In this document: in pieces, positions 22,557 through 32,428 of the stretch
Numbering within the stretch: position 1 is the first letter of the stretch
How the letters are laid out: the number at the start of each line of letters is the position of its first letter
NCBI GenBank assembly: GCA_002077045.2
Contig: KZ111178.1
Location: 62,001 to 126,000 of the forward strand
DNA: 64,000 nt
Direction: 5' to 3'
Origin: Rachicladosporium sp. CCFEE 5018
Taxonomy: Eukaryota > Ascomycota > Dothideomycetes > Cladosporiales > Cladosporiaceae
Position numbers and translations under genes: made by a program
The notes under the pieces: generated by a model
The model's input: only the letters and a program-made list of their open reading frames with translations
Databases searched by the model: none
What the model was told of the DNA's origin: nothing

Positions 22557-25078
22557 TCAGTACGCTTCCACGACTCTCAAGCTGATCGGCCCATATGCCT
22601 CATTCTGCTTCACCATAATCGCGTTCTTCGTCCCCAGCGTCAGTACATGTAGCAATGCCTGCGCAGCAACGATGTAAGTGTTCTTCTCGGGCGGCAGTAG
22701 TTGGTCAAAGTCCACCGATCCCATCATAGATTCATCTTCTCCCTCGTCAGGAGCAAGCTCTTCGCGCTTCTCGTCCAGCTCGTCGATTCCAGCTTGGACG
22801 AAAGTCAGAAAGTTCGCGCTTTCGCCATCGAGCGCTGTGCGCACCCACTGCGATTGGGCGGCGGTCTGGGTGTCGACGTCCGCGGCAGGGCCAAACAGCT
22901 CGAAGTCGTCGAGGCCCGTGAAGCCGATATCAGGGTTGGAGTCCGGGAGGAGCACGTCTTCGCCACCTGCTACTTCGCCCCGGCCGAGAAGGGGCGAGGC
23001 GGTGGTGAGTCGACTGCCACGGCGGCTGATGGGGCCCATCGGCATGCCTCCTATACTCGAAGTGGCATTAGCACCAAATAGGCCAGTTGCGCGCTGAGAG
23101 CCGGCGCTCTGATTCCAGGGGAAGACGCTAGACATATTGCGATCGTCGAGAGGTGTGGGCTGGTCTCTTCCTTGCTCAATTTCGTAGTCATCGATGACAG
23201 GCATGTAGCCGTCGTCGTGCTGCATTCCACGACCTAGCTCGTCAGACGAAGGCTCGCCGCGAGAGCGTACTCGACGGCTGCCCTCTGACGCAGGGTCCTC
23301 GTCGCGAGGACGCTTCTCACCGCCGGGGGTAAGCTTCTTGCCTGTCATTGCTTCAAGTAGGCGCAGACTACTGAACATACTGAGAGGGCCGTGGTCACTC
23401 TCCGTGGTCGCTGCAAAGCGCCCAAGCCCTGATCCGAGAACCCAGTGCTCGGCATTCTGCTTTGCGAGAGCGGTGAGACGAGTGGCTTGCTTGTGTTGAC
23501 GACTTTCAAGCATATTCTGCATGTACTCCTGTTGCCACCGGTTGAGATCCTGACCATGCAGCTCAGTGGCATTGTCGAGTGATAGGATGCGTACTTTGAC
23601 TCGGCGCTGGCGAGCAGGTGCTTCAGCAGTCTCCGAAGTCGTAGAATGATGTACGCTGCCCTCTTGTTGCAGAGCAACGTCGCTGTCATCGGCCATGACA
23701 ACATCGTTATCTTCTGGTATGGGAATATAGCCATCATCATCTGGCTGCCAGAGCTGTTCCAAGTCAGTCGGAGACCCCTAACAAGAAGAAGCACTGGCGT
23801 TTCTCCGAATGTCTGAGACGCAGATTATGCTCCTATCTTGTCAGCTGCGAGAGTAGCATAGTGTGCTATTGCATCTGGGAGAGCAGCCAGCTGGGACTCG
23901 GCTCCCTCCCTTGCGTAATGCATCGTGAATGCGCTGCTGTGAGTCCCGTGATAAAAGCATAGGAAGCGTCTCAGATTTTCGGAGAAGCGGAGACAGGAGA
24001 CAACATACCTGGCCATCTCCCTGTGCAGGCGTGCTCTGCTGTGGTCTGATGCCAACACTCCGCTGACCCTCGCTGAGCACCGAAGTGCGATTGAGATGTT
24101 CCATCGGCGCCTTAGACTGCCGTGCAGGCATATCCTCGACCATTGTGACATTGCCCTCTTCGTCAATAATCATGCCCAGGTCGTCTTCCAGCAGGCCTTC
24201 GGGTTCATGCTGACGCTGCTGGAAAGCTCCGCTGCCGATCCTTGAGCCAGCGCCCGAATCGCCAAGCACCGAGAATGCCCTCCCACCTCCTACCGGCCCA
24301 CCGGCGAATGAGCTTGCTGACTGAGGTATAAGGATGCCTCCGATGTCCGCGAAGGGTGCAGCTAGCTGTGAGCTACGCGGCGACAGCGTAGAACGTTGCG
24401 AGTCGCCCATCCCAGCCATCTGCGCATCGAAGTCAAGAGACAGTAGATCAAGCTCAGGCAAGAAGTTCGGATCGTCTTGTAGAACGAGCTGATCCGCACT
24501 GTATGCCCTTGTCAGCAATAGCTCACACAGATGAATCTCCAGCTGGATAAGGGGCTTACCGCGCCTTATTCCCACCCTCAGCATCCAGCTGACTCGTCCT
24601 CATAACCTTCAACATAGCCCTCATATTATTCTTCGCGCTCTCCGCGTCTGTAAGCACGTAGCCGCATTGCTGCGCGTAGACTCGCGTCACGCCATACCTG
24701 TTCAGTCGTCAGCCATTATCCCCGTGCGTTGCAGTTCTCCCTCCTCGCCGGGGAAAGACGAACAGCAAATTACTCTGCAGCCTCAACGCCATAGGCGCCT
24801 CGGGCGTGATGATGGTGTCACATGTTTTCGCCACGTCCACATCGAGGATTGCCTTGCGGGAGACTTTCTTGAGACCGGATATGGAGCCGAGGGTTGCTAC
24901 GAGCCTGGAGGTTGAGAACGTCAGACGAGACTCGACAGTGAACGAAGCAGAGAGGGGATACTTACCAGACAGTCGCGACGCCGTACTTGCGGGAGGTCAG
25001 GACTGTGCGCGTCAGTAATGGAGACTCGAGAAGCTGAACAAGCTGGAAAGGGGGTGTACCTTCGTGGCTGTAGAACAT
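22557..25078 (-). CDS. REC8: Meiotic cohesin kleisin REC8
   Basis: Proposed exons, minus strand: 25078-25060, 25002-24966, 24904-24764, 24697-24560, 24498-24009, 23777-22557 (681 aa). The N-terminal Rad21/Rec8 domain is assembled from four small exons: MFYSHE-VLTSRKYGVATVW, ATLGSISGLKKVSRKAILDV, EAPMALRLQSNLLYGVTRVY, AQQCGYVLTDAESAKNNMRA. This fits fungal Rec8 better than Rad21. The C-terminal kleisin winged helix is at the end (YIVAAQALLHVLTLGTKNAI). The protein closes the cohesin ring between Smc1 and Smc3 during meiosis and is cleaved by separase. Intron 3 uses a weak donor, gttcgt, but only this gives a frame-keeping join. The fifth intron (24008-23778, 231 nt) is unusually long and could hide a 39-nt exon; its boundaries are the least certain part. 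Confidence 0.82.
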
Positions 25079-25478
25079 GGTGACGGCGGTGCTGCTTCTG
25101 AGAGAATGGAGGTGAGATGATGATAGTGTGATGTGAGAAAAGTGGACGCGTAACGGAGGAGAGATTGAGAGAAGTACGAAATTCGCGACACGTTCGCGCT
25201 CGAGGAAGGAGCGATGGGAAGCGTACTTGCCTTGAGGGGCGTACTTACCTCGATAGGTGTGAACGCGCTGTTGCTCTGAGACATGTGGGAGCGCTCAACG
25301 AATGGCAGAGTCATTGCCTTTCTGGTGAATATTATGCTAGAGGCGTACTCACTTACGTCTATCACTTTTTGCATGACTTCGCGGAGTCACGCCAAGTAGG
25401 TAGCGAGCAGCAGGGCAATCAGCTGCCACCGCCTCCCCATCCGAATGATCTGGCCATAACGCTCGTCGACTACACCAA
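25079..25478. promoter_or_regulatory. REC8 upstream region with unused strong splice donors
   Basis: About 400 bases between REC8 and the 3' end of UBP6. On the minus strand it has two consensus donors, gtaagtacgcc and gtaagtgagtac, each following a short open stretch with an ATG. This may be a spliced 5' leader of REC8 or a small gene; I cannot assign a product. Confidence 0.4.
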
Positions 25479-27254
25479 TCATGCTGCCTTGCCCTCCTCG
25501 ATGGTCGGCAGCTCGACAGCCCGATACAACAAGATGAGCGCACTGTGAGTCTCGCCACCACCAGCCAGCTGCTCGATCTTGTCGGCGTCCACCTCCTGCA
25601 CCTTGTCGTCATTGAACCACCACCACGAGCCATCCTCCTCCTTGCCCTCGGGTGCGGTCTTCTTGACGTAGGCGGTGTAGTGCCCAGAGTCCGCCGAGGA
25701 ACCTTGATGCGTGACTACGGCTCGCAACTCGTACAGTCCGGTCTGGTTGGCCGAGCTGTCTGCTTTCATTGCTGGATCCACCGAGTCGAGTAGATCCTGC
25801 TTTGCCGCCTTGATCGCCACAGCGCGCTCTTGCTCAATCTCAGCATCGGTCTTGAAGACCTCTTCGGTGCCTCCCATCGCGACATCTGCAGCGCCGTCCG
25901 TGGTAGCAACAGACGAAGAAGCGCCCGCGCTAGCCTTCTCCTTCTCCGCCTCTCGCGCCGCCTCTTTCTCTTTCCTCTTCTGCATGGGTTCGTCCTTCTT
26001 GACCTTGCCCTCCGCATTCGGATCATCCTCCATCTCCTGCCTCCGCCTCTTCTGTCGCTTTTTCTGACGCTCAACATCCTCAATCTCTTTGCGCACTTCG
26101 CGCACCTTGTCTCTCACTGGCACGAGCTTCTTGCGCAGATCGTCGGTGCAGAACTCGAGGAGGTCGATTTCGTGCTGGAATGTCACCTTGCGCAAGATCT
26201 TCGCCTTCTGCTTCGAGTCTTTCCGCCAGAAGAAGCGCATGAGATGGACTGGTAGATACTTTGGTAGACGGGCTATGCGCGACGTCTTCGTGTAGATCGC
26301 ATCTCTGCCGAGCGACTCGGAGCGCTTCTCGATCTTCTCGTTCAGTCCGATGGCAATGCCTTCTCGCAAGTGATTCGTGTCGGACTGAATGTTGCACTTC
26401 AAGTCCTTGAAATTGTCGCTTCCATGCACCTCACCTTCCTCTGGTGCCTCATCGCACTTCGTCGTTGACTCGAATCGACCGCCAAGGTACTTGTCCACGA
26501 ACCCACCGAAGCCTTTATTGGACTCGTCCTGACGATCAAGCTTGAGCGACTGATTGAGTGTCTCGATGAGCTGTGACCACACTTCCTCAGCATCTTGCTG
26601 TGCGAATCCGTGGCCGTGCTTGGCCTTCTCTGCGAACTGCGGGAATTTTTGCCGGAGCGCGGTAAGGAACATGATGGGTTGGACAGCACCCTGAGTGTCC
26701 TTCATCATCGTATACAAATCCCGTAATGCAGTCGTAAGATCATTCCCAGCACCGAGTCCACCGAGCCCAACAGATGCCAGCTGCTCTGCGCTGAACAGGG
26801 ATGATGCTGCATTGGATGGCCCAGCGGAAGAGGCTGCCGGAGTGTACGTCTTGAGTTGCTCTTGTAACTCAGGAATGATGCGTAGTGTCTGAAGTGTGGC
26901 GTTGGCATAGCACGTATTCCCCGTATTCGTCAAACCAGCAGGCATCGCGTCGGCCCGCCTCGCCATCTCCGCCTCTGACATGTCCTCGATGAACTTCGTC
27001 TTCTCGGGCGCCTCTGTAATCACGTTTGCCGAGGGGTGGCCGATGAGTGTGATCGTCTGCCCGCTCTTCCACTTCACCGCTGAGAGCAGTGTATCCGACT
27101 TGATCATCTTCCCTGCCATGATCTTCTGGTTCTCCGGCTCCACGTTTGTTAATGAGTAGAGCTGGAGCATGAGCTCCTCACCGTTCGAGGCAGTGTCCAC
27201 CTCAACATCGTAGGTCTTGCCCTGGTGCTTGACCTTGATGGGGACTGTCACCAT
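25479..27254 (-). CDS. UBP6: Proteasome-associated ubiquitin hydrolase UBP6 (USP14-type)
   Basis: Single exon, 591 aa. Residues 1-75 are a ubiquitin-like domain (VPIKVKHQGKTYDVEV, MAGKMIKSDTLLSAVKWKSG), which docks on the 19S proteasome base (Rpn1 in yeast). The USP catalytic domain follows: Cys box LTNTGNTCYANATLQTLR with the nucleophile at about residue 115, a QQDAEEVWSQLIETLNQ block, and the His box SSADSGHYTAYVK with a following WWWFND. It trims ubiquitin from substrates held at the proteasome. A charged Lys/Glu/Arg insertion at ~390-450 (RQKKRQKRRRQEMEDD) interrupts the domain, a common place for insertions in Usp14. Long antisense frames are shadows. Identity is strong. Confidence 0.95.
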   Translation of the reverse strand: MVTVPIKVKHQGKTYDVEVDTASNGEELMLQLYSLTNVEPENQKIMAGKMIKSDTLLSAVKWKSGQTITLIGHPSANVITEAPEKTKFIEDMSEAEMARRADAMPAGLTNTGNTCYANATLQTLRIIPELQEQLKTYTPAASSAGPSNAASSLFSAEQLASVGLGGLGAGNDLTTALRDLYTMMKDTQGAVQPIMFLTALRQKFPQFAEKAKHGHGFAQQDAEEVWSQLIETLNQSLKLDRQDESNKGFGGFVDKYLGGRFESTTKCDEAPEEGEVHGSDNFKDLKCNIQSDTNHLREGIAIGLNEKIEKRSESLGRDAIYTKTSRIARLPKYLPVHLMRFFWRKDSKQKAKILRKVTFQHEIDLLEFCTDDLRKKLVPVRDKVREVRKEIEDVERQKKRQKRRRQEMEDDPNAEGKVKKDEPMQKRKEKEAAREAEKEKASAGASSSVATTDGAADVAMGGTEEVFKTDAEIEQERAVAIKAAKQDLLDSVDPAMKADSSANQTGLYELRAVVTHQGSSADSGHYTAYVKKTAPEGKEEDGSWWWFNDDKVQEVDADKIEQLAGGGETHSALILLYRAVELPTIEEGKAA

Positions 27255-27652
27255 GGTTGCGGGGGTAGATGCGCTTGGAGATGCACTCCTTTGACAAGGA
27301 CAGCGATTGTGGTGAGATGCGCTTTACGAAGAATTCGCGGAGGTGATGCAAGAAGATGGGCGGTGGAGAGTGGAGGACGAGATCTTTCGATTGTTGATTC
27401 GGGACTTTTGGTGACGAAACGCCGTTGCCTCTGTAGATCTCTACGCTAGCGAGTCATGCATACACCTGGCGGCTGGCTTCTCTTGCTCGTGCTGCCATGA
27501 GTCCGAAAGCTGCTGCACATCAACTGCCCGGCGTTCTTGACTAGACATCGCCTGAGCTACAGACGGTGTAGAGAGGCGAACGTCGTATGGAGGGTTCAGC
27601 AAGCAGCTTGTCAATGTACAATACAATGTTCCTTCCCTTTCATCTTCATCCC
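27255..27652. other. Promoter of UBP6 and 3' flank of methylcitrate synthase
   Basis: About 400 bases, no gene seen. Both neighbours are on the minus strand. Confidence 0.35.
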
Positions 27653-29124
27653 TTATTTCGTAGCTTGATCCAGCAGACCTTGCAAGTTCATACTCTTTGG
27701 TCTCTCGATCGGCAGACCCAATGCTCGATCCCAGATCAGCTGTGCCAGCGGTCCCAAACCCCTGCTCACACCAAAGGTAGCAGTGTAGTATAGCGTCTCC
27801 TTGAACCCGTAATGATGGAACAGCACGCCCGACGAGGAGTCCACGTTAGGGTATGGGTTCTTCGTCTTGCCGTGCTCCGTCAGCACCGCAGGCGCAAGTT
27901 CGCTGTTCTTCTTGACGAGTTGGAACACTGGATTTGCCGCAATGTCCTCACGCGCTGCAGCGAAGTCCATGAGAGCCTCGAAGCGAGGATCGGGTTTCCG
28001 CAGCACGGCATGACCGTAGCCTGGAATAACGCGGCCGGACTTCAGCGTTGTCCAAAGGTAGTCCTTGACGTCTTGGTCAGAGAAGGATGTGCCGACTGTT
28101 TCTTGCATCTGCAGTATCCAGCGGAGGACTTCTTGCGCTGCGAGGCCGTGCAGCGGGCCAGCTAGACCCTGCAGACCGGCAGAGTATGAGAGGAAGGGAT
28201 CTGAGAGCGCCGAGCCGACGAGATGCGTTGCGTGTGCGCTCACGTTACCGCCCTCGTGGTCGCCGTGAAGCGCCAGGTAAAGCCTGAGTAGGTCTTGGAA
28301 GCCCTCATTCTCCTTCCCACCCTTGCCGAGCATGGCTGCGAAGTTGTACGACCAGTCCTGGGACTCGTCGATCTCGGCTGGGAGAGCGCCACCACCGCGA
28401 TATGCGTTTTGGTAGATCTTTGCCGCAATCGTAGGAAGCTTAGCTAGGAGAGAAATGCTGTCGTCGAATGTTGGCTCCCAATAGTCTGCCTTGTTCAAAC
28501 CCTTCTCATACGCTTTCGCGAACTTAGACTCGTAGTTCAGCGCACTCACGGCGCAGGCGAACTGAGTCATGGGATGCAGGTCGGTCGGGAAGTTGTCCAG
28601 CATCTGTGAAACGAACGCAGGGATCTGAGCCTTTTGCGCAAGCTCCTTGCTCAACACGCGCACCTGGTTCGTGCTGGGCACTTGGCCAGTAAGCAGCAAC
28701 CAGAACATCGACTCCGGAAGCATCTCAGTCCCTGATGTGCCCTTCGGCAGTTCTGCTTGGCAGTCCTTGATCGTGCGGCCATGGAATCGAATTCCCTCGT
28801 TCGCGTCTAGGACTGAGCCCTCCCAGACCATGGCTTTGAGACCTCGCATGCCACCTAGGGTGTTCTCGATCTTGACCTCGCCGATCGTCTTTGAGGACTG
28901 GGCTTTGACTTTCTTGAGAAGCTCTCGTTTCGCAGGGATGACGGATTTGAGGGTCTCTTTGAGGTCGGGCTCGGCTGTAGCATAGCTGCGTGAGGCATGG
29001 TAGAGTGGGGTGGCGTTCGCGAGCTGTGCTTAGGATCAGTCGTTGATCTTATAGAGAGCGGATCTGGGCGGCTCACCTTTGCTGCTCGCAGTGCCTTTGT
29101 CGCTGTTCTCGTCGAGAGCGTCAT
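27653..29124 (-). CDS. mcsA: Mitochondrial 2-methylcitrate synthase
   Basis: Exons 29124-29077 and 29023-27653 (472 aa), one 53-nt intron after codon 16. The N-terminus is a Ser/Thr/Arg/Ala-rich mitochondrial presequence. Citrate-synthase fold features are present: GPLHGLAAQEVLRW and GYGHAVLRKPDPRF around the two catalytic His, and a conserved Asp near PNVDSSSGVLFHHYG. The stretch GGMRGLKAMVWEGSVLDANE followed by HGRTIKDCQAELPKG is characteristic of fungal methylcitrate synthase and differs from ordinary citrate synthase, which has GGARGIK and other spacing. The enzyme condenses propionyl-CoA with oxaloacetate to 2-methylcitrate, the first step of propionyl-CoA detoxification. It stands head to head with 2-methylisocitrate lyase, which carries out the last step. 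These enzymes also have citrate synthase activity, so the assignment is by family pattern. Confidence 0.88.
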
Positions 29125-29524
29125 GGTGGGCCAGTAAGCCGCTATGAGTGCTGCGGTGTGTCTGTGAGGAACAGCTGTGGTCGATTTGGCCGCGGAGAAC
29201 AAGTTATAGCTATGAGAATCTCCGACGCGTCTTCTCAACGAATCTCAGGCCAGTAGCTACACAGGTAGCTGCAGCGTGAAAGTTATCCGCCCTGACATAG
29301 CTGCTCGGTTCAAGCAAGAGGCCCCCACCATTACCTCGGCTCACGGATCCGCGCCCGCCGAAGCAGCGACCACGGCGCGTGTTCGGACGTGAAGCGACAA
29401 CGATGTTGAACCTTTTGTTAGCGATATGTCATATGTGTCCAGGGTGAAGGCAGTACGGCAGAAAGTATAAGATGCAGCCATAGTGCGCATTCGGGCTTCC
29501 GCTGCCACCAGATCTTACTTTAGC
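29125..29524. promoter_or_regulatory. Shared divergent promoter of the methylcitrate pair
   Basis: 400 bases separate the two start codons. A CCCCAC at 29323-29328 (GTGGGG on the other strand) fits the CreA consensus SYGGRG, expected for carbon-source control. A TATA-like aaagtataag lies at ~29462-29471, some 60 bases before the lyase ATG. Motif matches are by eye and short. Confidence 0.5.
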
Positions 29525-31365
29525 ATGTTTCGCTCAGCAAGTCGGGCACTTCGCCAACAGCGACGCTGTCTATACAAACCAGTCCAATCGCAATCAATTC
29601 TTCGACCCGTTTCCTATGGCGCGGCGCACATGTCGACGAGTCTGCCGCCAGTAGAGCCTCCTTTACCCTCCGGTCACCCGACAGATGCCTTTCAGTTGCT
29701 ATCAACGGAGGAGAAGGCGAGTTCAGAAGACGCGATCTTCAATGCACAGGTGAAGCAGGTACAGGAGTGGTGGGCCAGCCCAAGATATGAGGGCATCAAG
29801 CGGCCTTACAGTGCGGAGGTCCTGGTGGGAAAGCGAGGAACGCTACAGCAAGTGTACCCATCGAGTCTGATGGCGAGGAAACTGTTTGATCTGCTCACAA
29901 AAAGGGCGAAGGAGGGAAAGCCTGTACATACCAGTATGTATTGCTGTATCCCATCTCTCATGACCAGTGCTGATATGCCGTGTCAGTGGGTGCGATTGAT
30001 CCCGTGCAAATGACGCAACAAGCCGCACACCAGGAGATCCTCTACGTGTCCGGTTGGGCGTGCTCCTCTGTGTTGACCTCGACGAATGAAGTGTCGCCAG
30101 ACTTCGGCGACTATCCCTACAACACTGTGCCGAACCAGGTACAGCGCCTCTTCAAAGCACAGCAGCTCCATGACCGAAGACACTACGATCAAAGACGAAG
30201 TCTATCAGCCGAGCAACGGCAAAGCACACCCTACATCGACTATCTCCGCCCCATCGTAGCAGACGGCGACACTGGCCATGGCGGTCTCAGCGCAGTTCTC
30301 AAGCTTGCGAAGCTCTTCGCTGAGAATGGCGCAGCAGCAGTGCACTTCGAGGACCAGCTGCACGGCGGCAAGAAGTGCGGTCACCTGGCAGGCAAAGTCC
30401 TAGTACCTGCTGGCGAGCATATCAACCGCCTCGTAGCAGCACGCTTTCAATGGGATCTCATGGGCTGCGAGAATCTTGTCATTGCCCGCACGGACGCTGA
30501 GAGTGGCAAGCTCTTGTCCTCCGCGATTGACGCACGCGACCACGAGTACATCCTCGGCGTGACCGAAGACATCGAGCCCCTCGCCGACACACTACAAGTA
30601 ATGGACTCCGAGGGCGCGACCAGCGCCGAGATCGACGCCTACGAAGCCAAATGGACAAAAGACAACAAACTCGTGACCTTCGACGAAGCCGCCGAAGCAC
30701 ATATCAAAGCATCCGGAAAAGACGCCTCCTCCTACCTCTCCACGGTCCACAAAGACCGCAACATGCCTCTCCACCGCCGCCGCAAACTCGCAACTGAGCA
30801 GGCCGGCAGCCCAGTCCAGTTCAGCTGGGACATTCCCCGCACAAAGGAAGGCTTCTATCACTACCGTGCTGGCCTTCCGGCGGCGACAAAACGCGCCATA
30901 GCCTACGCGCCCTACGCAGACCTCTTGTGGCTCGAGACTGGCGATCCTTCCGTTCCCAAAGCCGCTGGCTTTGCGGCCGAGATCCACGCCTCTCATCCAG
31001 GGAAGAAGCTCGTATACAATCTCTCCCCGTCATTCAACTGGTCCGCGCACGGCTTCAGCGACGCGGATCTGAAGAGCTTTATCTGGGATTTGGCGGAGCA
31101 TAGCTTCGTGCTGCAGTTGATAAGTCTAGCGGGTCTACACAGCACCGCGACGATCACGAATGATCTCGCCAAAGCGTATAAGACTGAGGGCATGAAGGCG
31201 TATGTTGAGCTTGTGCAACGGCGGGAGAAGGAAGGTGGTTGCGACGTGTTAACGCATCAGAAGTGGAGTGGGGCAAGCTATCTCGATGGGATTATTGGTG
31301 CCATCTCAGCAGGAAGCAGTAGCGCGAAGAGCATGGGTGAAGGCAACACGGAGGGGAGTTTCTGA
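29525..31365 (+). CDS. mclA: Mitochondrial 2-methylisocitrate lyase
   Basis: Exons 29525-29933 and 29987-31365 (595 aa); the 53-nt intron joins KEGKPVHT to MGAIDPVQMTQQA in frame. The start is the ATG giving an Arg-rich mitochondrial presequence (MFRSASRALRQQRRCLYKPV); the frame is open further upstream but without ATG. The catalytic signature is KKCGHLAGKVLVP, typical of fungal methylisocitrate lyase; glyoxylate-cycle isocitrate lyase has KKCGHMGGKV or similar. IDYLRPIVADGDTGHGG holds the metal-binding Asp residues, and VYNLSPSFNWSAHGF is near the C-terminal active-site segment. It cleaves 2-methylisocitrate to pyruvate and succinate. Its neighbour on the other strand makes 2-methylcitrate; the intermediate dehydratase (mcdA) is not in the window. 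Compared with the family length of about 600 aa it is complete. Confidence 0.92.
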
Positions 31366-31408
31366 GCCTAGGTACTGCTCACATGAACCACTCCGTCCAG
31401 GATCTTGA

Positions 31409-32428
31409 TCACAGTGCTTTCTCACCCTTCTCCTCTTCCCCCTTCATCGTCAACGCCATACCCCTAAACACCTTCTCAATAACCCACTTCGGCATCTGCC
31501 CCAGCAGCCCGAACACCAGGTGATGCCCGACGTACGCCCATACGATATCATGCCCTGACCCTACGACGCCCAGACAAGCTTTCGCGAACGTCTTCGTGCT
31601 TGGTTCGGCGAAACTCGCCGCCCTCCCAGACCGCTCAGTCGCAACACCCGCGAGCAGAATCCCGATGCACTCCACGTCCGCTCCCGTCACGGCCAACTCA
31701 GCCCTCAGGGATCGGGAGAAAGCCATGTTGTAGGCTTTCGCGCCGGAGTAGGGCGAGAGAAAGGGGGTGCCGTATTCGGAGACGCCGGAGCCGATGTTGA
31801 GGATTAGGGATGGCTGGTGTTGGGTCAAGTGAGGTAGACACTGTCGTGTGAGTTGTGTCGGGAAGCGGGAAGAAATATCGAGCCAGGAGTCTAGCTGCGC
31901 TGGGGTCTGCGAGGTGAAGGGGACGAAGAGGGGACCTGCGGCGCCGGAGCCGCCGTTGCCGCCTATGTTGTTGATGAGGATGCGGAGAGAGATATCGGAT
32001 AGTGCATTTTCGATCGAAGAGCACACTTTTTCGGCGTCGTAGACATCCTTTTGGGCGTCTAGGATGAGAAGGCGGACGTCGACCTTCGGATGAGCTGCTT
32101 GGATCTCGGTCTTCAAAGCTTCTAGTTTGGAGGCCGTACGGCCGTGGAGGACGAGGTTGCTGCCGCAGCTTGCGAGTTCGTTGGCGAAACCCTTGCCGAT
32201 GCCATCAGTCGCGCCAGAGATGAGGGCCCAGGGCTGATCTCCGGCTGAGGCGGCGAGATATCTCGACAAGCTGCTAGGGCGAAGAAAGTGCAGCCATGTG
32301 AAAGAGAGAACTTCGTATAGCTTGCGCGTAGTCCATAATGTGCCTAGTAATGCTAGAGGATAGCTGATATGAGGAGGGAGGTGAGTCGAGGTAGTGAAGT
32401 AATTGAATTGGCAGGCTAGAGAAGCCAT
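31409..32428 (-). CDS. Membrane-anchored short-chain dehydrogenase (HSD17B12-like)
   Basis: Single exon, 339 aa from the ATG at 32428 (the frame is open upstream but only with a GTG). A hydrophobic N-terminal segment (ISYPLALLGTLWTTRKLYEV) precedes a Rossmann fold: SGATDGIGKGFANELASCGS has the TGxxxGIG cofactor loop, LINNIGG replaces the usual NNAG, and YSGAKAYN holds the catalytic YxxxK with a Ser ~14 residues upstream (LNIGSGVS). The layout resembles the very-long-chain 3-ketoacyl-CoA reductase/17-beta-hydroxysteroid dehydrogenase 12 group in the ER. The C-terminus is basic but lacks a clear KKxx signal. Substrate cannot be assigned. It is convergent with the lyase gene, with 43 bases between the stop codons. 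Confidence 0.85.
   Translation of the reverse strand: MASLACQFNYFTTSTHLPPHISYPLALLGTLWTTRKLYEVLSFTWLHFLRPSSLSRYLAASAGDQPWALISGATDGIGKGFANELASCGSNLVLHGRTASKLEALKTEIQAAHPKVDVRLLILDAQKDVYDAEKVCSSIENALSDISLRILINNIGGNGGSGAAGPLFVPFTSQTPAQLDSWLDISSRFPTQLTRQCLPHLTQHQPSLILNIGSGVSEYGTPFLSPYSGAKAYNMAFSRSLRAELAVTGADVECIGILLAGVATERSGRAASFAEPSTKTFAKACLGVVGSGHDIVWAYVGHHLVFGLLGQMPKWVIEKVFRGMALTMKGEEEKGEKAL

Noticed and set aside
27653..29124. Ordinary citrate synthase
   Set aside because: N-terminal blocks GGMRGLK and HGRTIKDCQ fit methylcitrate synthase better, and the neighbour is methylisocitrate lyase.
29525..31365. Glyoxylate-cycle isocitrate lyase
   Set aside because: The active-site segment KKCGHLAGKVLVP and the mitochondrial presequence fit 2-methylisocitrate lyase.
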